From: Spirochaetaceae bacterium
GTDB taxonomy: Bacteria; Spirochaetota; Spirochaetia; DSM-27196; PWMO01
DNA length: 5,012 nt
Direction: 5' to 3'
NCBI GenBank assembly: GCA_003558175.1
Contig: PWMO01000512.1
Coordinates: 1 to 5,012 of the forward strand
Notes under the pieces: model-generated
What the model saw: only the letters and a program-made list of their open reading frames with translations
Databases searched by the model: none
Told to the model about the DNA's origin: nothing
Translations under genes and position numbers: made by a program
Shown: in pieces, positions 1 to 4,588 of the stretch
Layout of the letters: every line of letters begins with the position of its first letter
Numbering within the stretch: position 1 is the stretch's first letter

Positions 1-579
1 CCGGAACGCGCGTTGCGCATTGCGGAGCTGGGCCTCAAGGTTACCGCCGAGCAGAAGCCCAACGTCCCGGAAGGTGCTTCAGCGTGGGAGGATCATCTCT
101 TCCGCGACGTGTTGCGGCTCCACTTCACTCGGGCCGAAATACTTCACGAGCTTAAAGAGCATGACGCAGCCTTTGCGGCGTTCGAACGACTGCTGGAGCT
201 CGATCCGGTAGACGGCATGCGGGCGCGCGACTACTACGTTGCCGCGCTGCTGGAGAGCGGCCGGTATAGACAGGCCGATACGGTCTGCCGCTCCGCTGCC
301 GCGCAACAGCTGCCGCTGGCGGCAACCTACTGGAACGGCGCGCTGGCCGCTTTCGCCGTTGGTGACCGTACGCGGGCCGACTCCCTGCTTGCCGAAGCGC
401 TGCAAAGCAACGAGCACGTGGCGCAGATGATCGTCTCAGGCCGCCCGATGCACCTGCCGCCGTTCTACTCTCCGGGCGACAGAAACGAAGCAACCATCTA
501 CGCCGGGGAATTTGGCAACGCCTGGCGAACGGTCCCCGGCGCGCTGGCCTGGCTGCGCAACGCCACGCAAGAGCGATAA
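1..579 (+). CDS. TPR-repeat protein, C-terminal part (5' end outside window)
   Basis: The frame is open from base 1 and ends at TAA 577-579, so this is the C-terminal ~192 residues of a longer protein; the TTG at 13 is only an internal codon. The sequence is helical and fits tetratricopeptide repeats: a helix pair ends in AFERLLELDP (about residues 59-68), the next pair includes YYVAALLESGRYRQAD, and a third is YWNGALAAFAVGDRTRADSLLAEAL. These show the alternating small/large residues and the terminal D-P of TPR units. The tail has a Pro/Tyr-rich segment (PPFYSPGDRNEATIYAGEF) and then a last helix ending in ALAWLR, an arrangement seen at the end of some bacterial TPR proteins. TPR proteins act as protein-protein scaffolds; no enzymatic domain is visible and the partner is unknown. 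It converges on the broken hepT gene. Confidence 0.72.
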   Translation, partial: PERALRIAELGLKVTAEQKPNVPEGASAWEDHLFRDVLRLHFTRAEILHELKEHDAAFAAFERLLELDPVDGMRARDYYVAALLESGRYRQADTVCRSAAAQQLPLAATYWNGALAAFAVGDRTRADSLLAEALQSNEHVAQMIVSGRPMHLPPFYSPGDRNEATIYAGEFGNAWRTVPGALAWLRNATQER

Positions 580-606
580 TCTACACAGAGCGTACCCAGC
601 CCGGCT

Positions 607-640
607 GAGCACGCCCGGAATAGTATTCCGGACCGTGCTC
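607..640. repeat. 34-base near-perfect inverted repeat (hairpin) after the TPR gene
   Basis: The inner part is the 17-base palindrome CCGGAATAGTATTCCGG (615-631). Outside it, GAGCACG (607-613) pairs with CGTGCTC (634-640), leaving only a 1x2 internal loop. Together this gives about 15 base pairs. It lies 28 bases after the TPR stop codon and coincides with the surviving 3' end of the hepT remnant. No T-run follows on either strand, so it is not a canonical intrinsic terminator. It could still stabilise or end convergent transcripts, be a protein site, or be a coincidence of hepT coding sequence. Confidence 0.6.
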
Positions 641-811
641 CAAATCAGATCAATGTTAACGTTATCGTACCCATGGATGAGACGATCTCGCATACTGGGT
701 ACGGAAGTCTGACGCAAACTCGACGAAAGGCATCTGATCGATGAACTCCGTAGCAAGCCGCAGATTACGATCGAGGTCGGCCAGAACTTCCCGAACGTCT
801 TTTGAACTCAT
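607..811 (-). pseudogene. hepT: Broken HepT-type HEPN toxin (internal deletion with frameshift)
   Basis: HepT is the HEPN-domain ribonuclease toxin of MntA/HepT (formerly MNT/HEPN) modules. The ATG at 811-809 overlaps the mntA stop as ATGA, the usual translational coupling. The first frame reads MSSKDVREVLADLDRNLRLA and continues to FVEFASDFRTQYA (residue 41), matching the HepT N-terminus, then runs into 8 foreign residues and TAA at 664-662. One base out of phase, from 693, the other half appears: MRDRLIHGYDNVNIDLIW, then NTIPGVL ending near 607. This carries the catalytic and modification motif RX4HXY (RDRLIHGY). An intact HepT has roughly 30-35 residues between these blocks (the AxRxLEIIGEA and PxIPW region). 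They are absent, so about 100 bases are deleted and the frame is shifted. After GVL the frame drifts into non-family sequence, so the C-terminus is also lost. Very unlikely to be toxic. Confidence 0.82.
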
Positions 812-1107
812 ACCGAGACCGCCTCAATATTTGCTCTGTGGGCTACGGACGGTTTGAGGTCCTCGGCCAGCATCAAATCGACATTGATGCCGAGGTCTTC
901 GCTCATCTCTTGCTCGAGGGCAATAAGACCGAGCAGGTCGAATCTGTACGGCTTATCTGCCTCAATGATCACATCGAGATCACTGTCGGGGCGGGCGTCC
1001 CCCCTCGCCCGACTGCCGAATACTTTGATCGAGCGGATCCCGTAACGGTTTTCGAGTTCGGCGCGGCGCGCCTGCAAATGAGCCCATGGCTCCATTGAAT
1101 CGCTCAT
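808..1107 (-). CDS. mntA: MntA-type nucleotidyltransferase antitoxin
   Basis: A 99-residue minimal nucleotidyltransferase of the DNA polymerase beta-like superfamily. In MntA/HepT modules MntA neutralises the HEPN toxin by AMPylating the tyrosine of its RX4HXY motif. Key residues are visible: the GS motif in GSRARGDARPDSDLDV (G31-S32), the metal-binding pair D43 and D45, and a third carboxylate at D77 in INVDLML. The length is normal for a stand-alone MntA. I chose ATG 1107-1105 because a TATAAT box lies just upstream and the family N-terminus fits. ATG at M5 is possible. The same frame stays open upstream to 1476 and beyond, but that extension does not look like MntA and should not be included. 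The gene overlaps hepT by 4 bases. Since hepT is broken, this is now an antitoxin without its partner. Confidence 0.9.
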   Translation of the reverse strand: MSDSMEPWAHLQARRAELENRYGIRSIKVFGSRARGDARPDSDLDVIIEADKPYRFDLLGLIALEQEMSEDLGINVDLMLAEDLKPSVAHRANIEAVSV

Positions 1108-1113
1108 GCGCCT

Positions 1114-1138
1114 ATTATACACCAAGCATACAGCATAC
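1114..1138 (-). promoter_or_regulatory. mntA promoter with TATAAT box and tandem heptamer, probably leaderless
   Basis: On the minus strand a perfect -10 hexamer TATAAT (1119-1114) is followed by only six bases (AGGCGC) and then the mntA ATG. Transcription starting the usual ~7 bases after the -10 would begin at or next to the start codon, and no Shine-Dalgarno sequence is present. The -35 position is weak (TTTCGT at 1142-1137, 17-base spacer). Within the spacer lies an exact tandem repeat of seven bases, GTATGCT-GTATGCT (1138-1125), a plausible operator half-site pair for autoregulation. Box and repeat are seen; leaderless start and operator role are inferred. Confidence 0.55.
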
Positions 1139-1142
1139 GAAA

Positions 1143-1350
1143 TCAGCCGCGTGTTGCCTGCATGACTCGATGCAGCGGGGCCACATGACGCAACCTCGTC
1201 TCGCGGTGGTTGTCGCGCGTGCTTTTGTAGATCGCCCGCAGGTTGACCCCAAGCAGTTCTTTCACCTGTGGCGTCTTCGCGCCATCCAGTCGCTCGCGCC
1301 CACCTTGGAATACCGGGCCGCCCATTGCGACCGCCACGCTGCGGTTCAGC
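1143..1350 (-). pseudogene. Unidentified coding-like fragment, one frame off the flavodoxin-like piece
   Basis: This frame ends at TGA 1145-1143 and reads about 69 residues from AVAMGGPVFQGGRERL through TPQVKELLGVNLRAIYKS to a very basic tail (RDNHRETRLRHVAPLHR). Its codons are strongly G/C-ended, unlike the overlapping mntA frame in this stretch, so this is probably the frame once translated here. It is shifted by one base relative to the flavodoxin-like fragment just upstream, so one indel could join the two. I do not recognise the family, and the segment does not look like a flavodoxin C-terminus, so two unrelated remnants side by side are equally possible. No start codon with a ribosome binding site is evident. 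Confidence 0.3.
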
Positions 1351-1476
1351 AAAGTAGTCATCGAGGAGACGACTGCCGCGGCGAGCGAGAAAGTTATTGA
1401 TATACGCCCCAACCTTGCCGGGGGTGCCGCCGTGGGTGCAGACGGCGCAGAAATAGTCCAACGCGCTGAGGTCCAC
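1348..1476 (-). pseudogene. Flavodoxin-like gene fragment
   Basis: About 43 residues resemble the central segment of flavodoxin-fold proteins, especially the EFR1 (flavodoxin plus ferredoxin) type: SALDYFCAVCTHGGTPGKVG followed by a helix, AYINNFLARRGSRL. The run of hydrophobic strand, T-x-G-G-x-P-G-K loop and long amphipathic helix fits the FMN-binding loop that follows the fourth strand of that fold. The N-terminal phosphate-binding loop and second strand are missing. Upstream residues in this frame (about 1477-1530) do not match the family, and the next gene's stop lies at 1542. Downstream the frame loses coding character after DDYFA. It therefore looks like an orphan internal piece, not a working protein. 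The frame happens to stay open into mntA. Family assignment is by pattern only. Confidence 0.42.
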
Positions 1477-1541
1477 GCTAAGCAGTGGCTGAAGCTCGCT
1501 GCCGGGGCTCTCGTGTGCCAGCCGTCGTGCCGGCCGGGCAG

Positions 1542-1979
1542 TCAGAGAATGATGTCGTCCTGTGCGGGCACTCTGTTATACAGCGTAATCACGTTGCCGT
1601 TGACGATATGCCTGATGCTCATCTCGTCGGTGAAGAAGCCGTCGTCATCGGTATCCAGCAGTGACTGTTGTTCGACGCGGAAATGGAACATCCCAACGAG
1701 CCGATAGAATCCGTCGATGCCGATGCCTTCAAGCGGCGTGTCGGCGCTGAGCCCGCGCCAGTAGGAAAGCTGCCGACAGCCGTGCTCAACTGCATGCAGC
1801 GTGGCCAGCGGCCAAGCCACCGGCGGCATCTGCAGCGCGTCTCTCTCGCGATAGCCCTCCGGGCCGAACTTCAGGTAGAGGTAGGCTTTGTAGTGGATAT
1901 AGCCAAAGCCCTCCGGAACCTGCAAGCCCCTGGGCCGCTGAGGCCGTTCAGCCCGGTAACGCTCGAGCTCTTCACTCAT
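1542..1979 (-). CDS. Hypothetical 145-aa soluble protein, family not recognised
   Basis: An intact frame from ATG 1979 to TGA 1542 with a strong Shine-Dalgarno site upstream. The protein begins with a charged, Arg/Pro-rich segment (MSEELERYRAERPQRPRG), followed by aromatic-rich sequence (GFGYIHYKAYLYLKFGPEGY). The C-terminal half is acidic: IGIDGFYRLVGMFHFRVEQQ, then LLDTDDDGFFTDE, ending in NGNVITLYNRVPAQDDIIL. No signal peptide, transmembrane segment or clear catalytic motif is visible. Aromatic and acidic residues alternating with short hydrophobic strands suggest a compact alpha/beta or beta-rich cytosolic fold; this is inference. The clean frame, good start and G/C-ended codons make it real. 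It is divergent from the Phd/VapC operon and followed by the flavodoxin-like remnant. I cannot assign a function. Confidence 0.75.
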   Translation of the reverse strand: MSEELERYRAERPQRPRGLQVPEGFGYIHYKAYLYLKFGPEGYRERDALQMPPVAWPLATLHAVEHGCRQLSYWRGLSADTPLEGIGIDGFYRLVGMFHFRVEQQSLLDTDDDGFFTDEMSIRHIVNGNVITLYNRVPAQDDIIL

Positions 1980-2110
1980 CGGTTGTTCCTCCCTTCGGCG
2001 GCCATCTCCGAAGTCCGAACACTGTTCTGCCGACCGCGTGTTTCACGTGACTCTTGGTCTGAGGATACCTCAAAGTTGGTGCGTTTTCCCGGCTTTGCCG
2101 GCCTGCGCAC
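1976..2110 (-). CDS. Possible short upstream frame overlapping the 145-aa gene (doubtful)
   Basis: A minus-strand frame is open across the whole 1980-2211 intergenic region and ends in TGA 1978-1976, which overlaps the ATG of the 145-aa gene as ATGA. Its upstream half has G/C-ended codons and a plausible basic sequence (TGSGTISVRRPAKPGKR, then NFEVSSDQESRETRGRQ). The only start I see is GTG 2110-2108, giving 44 residues, and there is no ribosome binding site before it. It could be the tail of a lost upstream gene or merely a long chance frame; no family is recognised. Confidence 0.2.
   Translation of the reverse strand: MRRPAKPGKRTNFEVSSDQESRETRGRQNSVRTSEMAAEGRNNR
1987..1993 (-). promoter_or_regulatory. 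Strong ribosome binding site of the 145-aa gene
   Basis: The minus strand reads GGGAGGA, then seven bases, then ATG at 1979-1977. This is a near-ideal Shine-Dalgarno sequence and fixes the start codon. It shows that the host uses ordinary SD initiation, in contrast with the two TA antitoxin genes, which lack an SD. Confidence 0.8.
2089..2101. repeat. Small perfect hairpin CCGGC-TTT-GCCGG
   Basis: A 5-bp GC-rich stem with a 3-base loop in the intergenic stretch between the 145-aa gene and the Phd/VapC operon. A second small stem, CGGAA-ATCG-TTCCG (2110-2123), follows. Neither has a T-run. No function can be assigned; both may be incidental. Confidence 0.3.
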
Positions 2111-2176
2111 GGAAATCGTTCCGCTGCCGGTCTGCGTCGGTAGTCCGCCGTTCCTGGCCGGGACTCCGCAATTCGC

Positions 2177-2211
2177 TTGACATATAACAACTGGTTGGGT
2201 AAACTGGTTGT
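2177..2211 (+). promoter_or_regulatory. Phd/VapC operon promoter with operator candidate
   Basis: A perfect -35 TTGACA (2177-2182) is followed after exactly 17 bases by TAAACT (2200-2205, 4/6 match to TATAAT). That -10 leaves six bases before the antitoxin ATG, so the transcript would be leaderless, in line with the absence of a Shine-Dalgarno site. An alternative -10 is TATAAC (2183-2188), which would leave a short leader but has only a poor -35. Overlapping the promoter are two direct copies of AACTGGTTG (2189-2197 and 2202-2210) that also form an imperfect palindrome, ACAACTGGTT-GGGTA-AACTGGTTGT (2187-2211, 8 of 10 positions complementary). Phd-family antitoxins repress their own operons from such sites, so this is the likely operator. 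Confidence 0.65.
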
Positions 2212-2472
2212 ATGAAACAGAGCGTGGGCAAGACCGTGGGCAGTTTTGACGCCAAGACTCACCTCGCCGCTTACCTGGAGCGAGTAGAACGGGGAGAAAC
2301 GTTTGTCATAACCCGGCGTGGCAAGCCGGCGGCGGAGCTGCGGCCGGTGCAATCGGCAGATTCGCAGCGCAATGCCGCGCTTGCCGCGTGTGCGGCGTTG
2401 CGAGAGCGGCTGGTGCAGCGTGGGAACGTCGTAGACGTTGCCGCTTGGGTCCGTGAGGACCGCGAGCGGTGA
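2212..2472 (+). CDS. Phd/YefM-family antitoxin
   Basis: An 86-residue antitoxin of the Phd/YefM type, paired here with a VapC toxin. The N-terminal DNA-binding domain is characteristic: VGSFDAKTHLAAYLERVERG (residues 10-29) followed by ETFVITRRGKPAAELRPV. This is the family pattern F-x-A-K-x-x-L-x-x-x-L-x-x-V-x-x-G-E-x-x-x-I-T-R-x-G-K-P-x-A-x-L-x-P. The C-terminal ~35 residues are charged and probably form the extended segment that wraps the toxin and blocks its active site. ATG 2212 is the only sensible start and sits right behind the promoter. The stop overlaps the vapC start by four bases, so the proteins are translationally coupled. Autorepression through the 2187-2211 repeats, strengthened by VapC, is expected from the family. 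Confidence 0.9.
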   Translation: MKQSVGKTVGSFDAKTHLAAYLERVERGETFVITRRGKPAAELRPVQSADSQRNAALAACAALRERLVQRGNVVDVAAWVREDRER

Positions 2473-2888
2473 CGCGCGTCATTCTTGACTGCTCAGCGGC
2501 GCTGGCGCTGGTGCTTCCAGATCAGAAGTCGGCGGCGGTGTCGCAATGGCTCGAAGCACTGCCACAGGATGCCGAAGTCACCGTGCCGGCCCTCTGGTGG
2601 TACGAGTCAACCAACGTACTGCTCACCGCGGTCAGGCGCGGAGTGCTGTCGGCCGCCGAGGCCCGGGAAGCGCTTGGCGCATTGCGCCTCCTTCCGCGGG
2701 TGACCCATGAACCACCCGGGCCGGCAACCGCGGCACACCTCTTTCACCTGGGGATTGGCCACACCCTCACGGCGCATGACGCCGCGTATGTCGCCGTGGC
2801 GGAGCTCACCGGCGGCACCCTCTTGACGCTTGACCGCCGCCTCGCAGACGTTGCCACCCGCATGCAGCTCGCCGTGACCTGTCTGTGA
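2469..2888 (+). CDS. vapC: VapC-type PIN-domain ribonuclease toxin
   Basis: A 139-residue PIN domain, normal length for VapC toxins, which are Mg-dependent endoribonucleases acting on tRNA or rRNA. The four acidic residues are all present: D7 in VILDCSAAL, E46 in WWYESTNVL, D104 in TAHDAAYVAVA, and D122 in LLTLDRRLA. The enzyme therefore looks intact. The GTG start (2469-2471) overlaps the antitoxin stop as GTGA; a GAGG at 2455-2458 gives a weak Shine-Dalgarno match ten bases upstream. The next in-phase start would remove D7, which supports GTG 2469. Expression should depend on antitoxin translation. The substrate cannot be deduced from sequence. Confidence 0.92.
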   Translation: MTRVILDCSAALALVLPDQKSAAVSQWLEALPQDAEVTVPALWWYESTNVLLTAVRRGVLSAAEAREALGALRLLPRVTHEPPGPATAAHLFHLGIGHTLTAHDAAYVAVAELTGGTLLTLDRRLADVATRMQLAVTCL

Positions 2889-2889
2889 C

Positions 2890-2920
2890 AACGCGCTCTG
2901 AGGTAACGCGTTTGCTTGTT
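2890..2920 (+). terminator. Weak candidate terminator after vapC
   Basis: AACGCG (2890-2895) pairs with CGCGTT (2907-2912) across an 11-base loop, followed by a T-rich but interrupted stretch (TTTGCTTGTT, 2911-2920). It starts right after the vapC stop. The stem is short and the T-run imperfect. Confidence 0.28.
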
Positions 2921-2944
2921 CCGCGGTTTCGTTGGTGGTACTCT
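2916..2944 (+). promoter_or_regulatory. Candidate promoter before the 50-aa remnant frame
   Basis: TTGTTC (2916-2921), a 17-base spacer and TACTCT (2939-2944), preceded by TGG, which makes an extended -10 (TGnTACTCT). It ends eight bases before ATG 2953. Hexamer matches are modest. If used, the transcript would again have almost no leader. Confidence 0.3.
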
Positions 2945-2952
2945 GTACGCGT

Positions 2953-3105
2953 ATGAAGGTCGATCGTAACACGATCACGGTAGTGAGTCTTCACGACAGC
3001 TCGGACGACGCGTACCGGCGTTCGTGCACGTCCGCGTGCGCGAAGTTGCGCAATGGAGCCGATACCATCCACCGCATGACGCCACATAGCGACGGGTTAA
3101 CCTGA
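2953..3105 (+). pseudogene. Remnant of a small conserved protein (N-terminal ~20 residues)
   Basis: The 50-codon frame starts MKVDRNTITVVSLHDSSDDA. This matches my recollection of the N-terminus of a small conserved bacterial protein, often next to nucleotidyltransferase genes, that begins MK-[IVL]-DRN-x-[IV]-TV-V-x-L-x-D-x-S-D and continues through a Tyr-Trp pair into an ERL helix. Here the similarity stops around DDAYRRS; the rest is Cys/Arg-rich, unlike that family, and ends at TGA 3103-3105. An alternative frame after about 3017 also has G/C-ended codons, so a frameshift is possible. I read it as a 5' fragment of a decayed gene. The family resemblance is from memory and unchecked. Confidence 0.35.
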
Positions 3106-3116
3106 ACGTTATGTGG
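3082..3116. repeat. Inverted repeat with internal palindromes between the remnant and the methyltransferase
   Basis: CCACATAGCG (3082-3091) and CGTTATGTGG (3107-3116) are complementary at 9 of 10 positions, the mismatch being a possible wobble pair. The loop contains the perfect 8-base palindrome GGTTAACC (3095-3102), and AACGTT (3105-3110) overlaps the right arm. It lies 33 bases past the methyltransferase stop, where base composition changes. It could end that gene's transcript or mark a junction; no T-run follows on the minus strand. Confidence 0.4.
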
Positions 3117-3148
3117 AGACGCGCCGGACCAAACCCTCTCGCCAGAGC

Positions 3149-4570
3149 TTACTGGTAACGGCATTGCGACGGCAGGTAGGCCTGCAGGAGTTTCCTCTGA
3201 GCGGCACTGCGTTCCGGTGATTTGTAGACAGCGAGTCTGTCCTCGATAACCTGCTGAACCTGTTGGCCCAGATGTAGCGACTCTTCAGTACCGGCCTGAG
3301 CAATGCCGCGCTTATTGAAGATCCTGGTCAGGTAGTTGTCCCGCCGGTAGATATCCATGGAGCCGGTGTAGAGAAAACTGCCGGCATCGCGTCCTTCTAC
3401 AAGCTGTTCCTGCAGCCGATGGTCGACGGTAGGATCAACTCCCCTCAGCATCCGGTTGGCATAGTTCATTGTTTCTTCATCCAGAATTGCCTTATGGAAG
3501 CTGCCGCAGGCAAAGCCGGCCAACAGTCCTGGATAACAGCATACCTCGTTTACCTCAGTCACGCTGAAGGGAAGCATCGTTGTCAGCACCGATTCCATTC
3601 CCGCCTGATAATCAACTGCGGTGCCGTCACCATAAGTACCGGAAACAACGCAGGGTAGTTTTAAGGCTCTGCATAGCTCATAAAAGATACCCTGGACGAA
3701 AACGGCTTCAGCACTGCCGAAATTGGGTTGCATGGTCTGGATATTGCTGATGGTGGAGGAACTGCTGAACGAGGTGGGATGGCCCGGCGCGGTAAGCTGA
3801 ATAAAGGCCAGCCCGGCAAGTGACATGGCAAAATCATGGACAACCAGCCCCATAATGCTCTCCGGCCCGGTCATGTAGCCCAGAGAGCAGGGAACAAGCG
3901 ATACGGCCTGTTGCTCATCAATGGCCGCACGGAGATTGTCCAGGCATTCCCGGTCATAGGCCAGGGGCGGATTCGGACAGACCGACTGAGTCATCACCGG
4001 TCTATCCCAGACGTCGTGGAATTCGCGAACTAAGAGGAATGCTCGGCGGGCGCTGCTATAGACGTCACCATTTGCGGCACTGCCGCCGGTGGCGCGTAGA
4101 CCAATGGAGGGATATTTTGCGGAGTATCTTAACGCCATGGCCACCTGGGCGATAAACTTGTCCGGGGCATCATTGTCAACCGGGTCGCTACAGCCGGGAT
4201 TGGCGCACTCGTAAAGTGCCGATGTTTCACCTACCTTGTAGAGTTGTACCGCGTCCGCGATTTCGCAGCGTCGGGTCTCTCCGGTCTCGTCATCCAGGAT
4301 GAACGGTGCGTTGCCGAAAGGGTTGGCGGCGAAAACTCTCTTTTGCGCAGGGGCGCTGTAATCCGTTTTGGGAGTGGTTTCGAGGGCCTCTTCCAGCAGG
4401 TGGCGAGGGAAAAAAATCCTGTTACCCTCTACAGGGGCGCCCCGCCGGGCAATCGCATTATACCGATCACCTCCGTTTTCGTTTTCGAAGACTACTCCTA
4501 CGTTTTCAACGATAGCGAAAGCCTGCATAAGAGCATTTTGAATAGCAGCGTCATCAACACACGTTTTCAT
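3149..4570 (-). CDS. MttB-superfamily (trimethylamine/glycine betaine-type) methyltransferase, non-pyrrolysine
   Basis: A 473-residue TIM-barrel methyltransferase of the MttB superfamily, which moves a methyl group from a methylated amine or betaine to the cobalt of a corrinoid protein in the cytoplasm. Support: near family length and the ordered blocks AIVENVGVVFEN (residues 19-30), SIGLRATGGSAANGD (155-169), SVCPNPPLAYDRECL (196-210), SLVPCSLGYMTGPESIMG (224-241), LAGLAFIQLTAPGHPTSF (251-268), GSAEAVFVQGIFYELCRALKLPCVVSG (285-311, in family order) and EETMNYANRMLRGVD (365-379). No in-frame TAG occurs, so it lacks pyrrolysine and groups with MtgB-like members rather than true MttB. The substrate is unknown. 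I prefer ATG 4570-4568, with CAGGG eight bases before it; TTG at 4624 would add 18 unfamiliar residues. No corrinoid protein or MtbA/MtgA partner is in the window. Its GC is clearly below its neighbours, suggesting acquisition by transfer. Confidence 0.85.
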   Translation of the reverse strand: MKTCVDDAAIQNALMQAFAIVENVGVVFENENGGDRYNAIARRGAPVEGNRIFFPRHLLEEALETTPKTDYSAPAQKRVFAANPFGNAPFILDDETGETRRCEIADAVQLYKVGETSALYECANPGCSDPVDNDAPDKFIAQVAMALRYSAKYPSIGLRATGGSAANGDVYSSARRAFLLVREFHDVWDRPVMTQSVCPNPPLAYDRECLDNLRAAIDEQQAVSLVPCSLGYMTGPESIMGLVVHDFAMSLAGLAFIQLTAPGHPTSFSSSSTISNIQTMQPNFGSAEAVFVQGIFYELCRALKLPCVVSGTYGDGTAVDYQAGMESVLTTMLPFSVTEVNEVCCYPGLLAGFACGSFHKAILDEETMNYANRMLRGVDPTVDHRLQEQLVEGRDAGSFLYTGSMDIYRRDNYLTRIFNKRGIAQAGTEESLHLGQQVQQVIEDRLAVYKSPERSAAQRKLLQAYLPSQCRYQ

Positions 4571-4588
4571 CTGTTTAGCCCTGATATT

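Noticed and set aside
802..1098. Plus-strand 98-codon frame opposite mntA
   Set aside because: It is a shadow of mntA, whose nucleotidyltransferase motifs and promoter are unmistakable on the minus strand.
1243..1707. Plus-strand frame of 154 codons across the flavodoxin-like remnant and the 145-aa gene
   Set aside because: The translation is Ser/Thr/Pro-rich without protein character, and it lies antisense to the 145-aa gene, which has a strong ribosome binding site.
2043..2050. TCACGTGA 8-base palindrome in the divergent intergenic region
   Set aside because: It is a single short palindrome not positioned relative to a recognisable promoter; such matches are common by chance.
1668..2180. 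Plus-strand frame of 170 codons opposite the 145-aa gene
   Set aside because: It is antisense to a better-supported gene, has no ribosome binding site and no recognisable motifs.
3082..3116. Integron attC-like recombination site
   Set aside because: The arms do not carry the conserved GTTRRRY and RYYYAAC core sites in the right arrangement, and no integrase is present.
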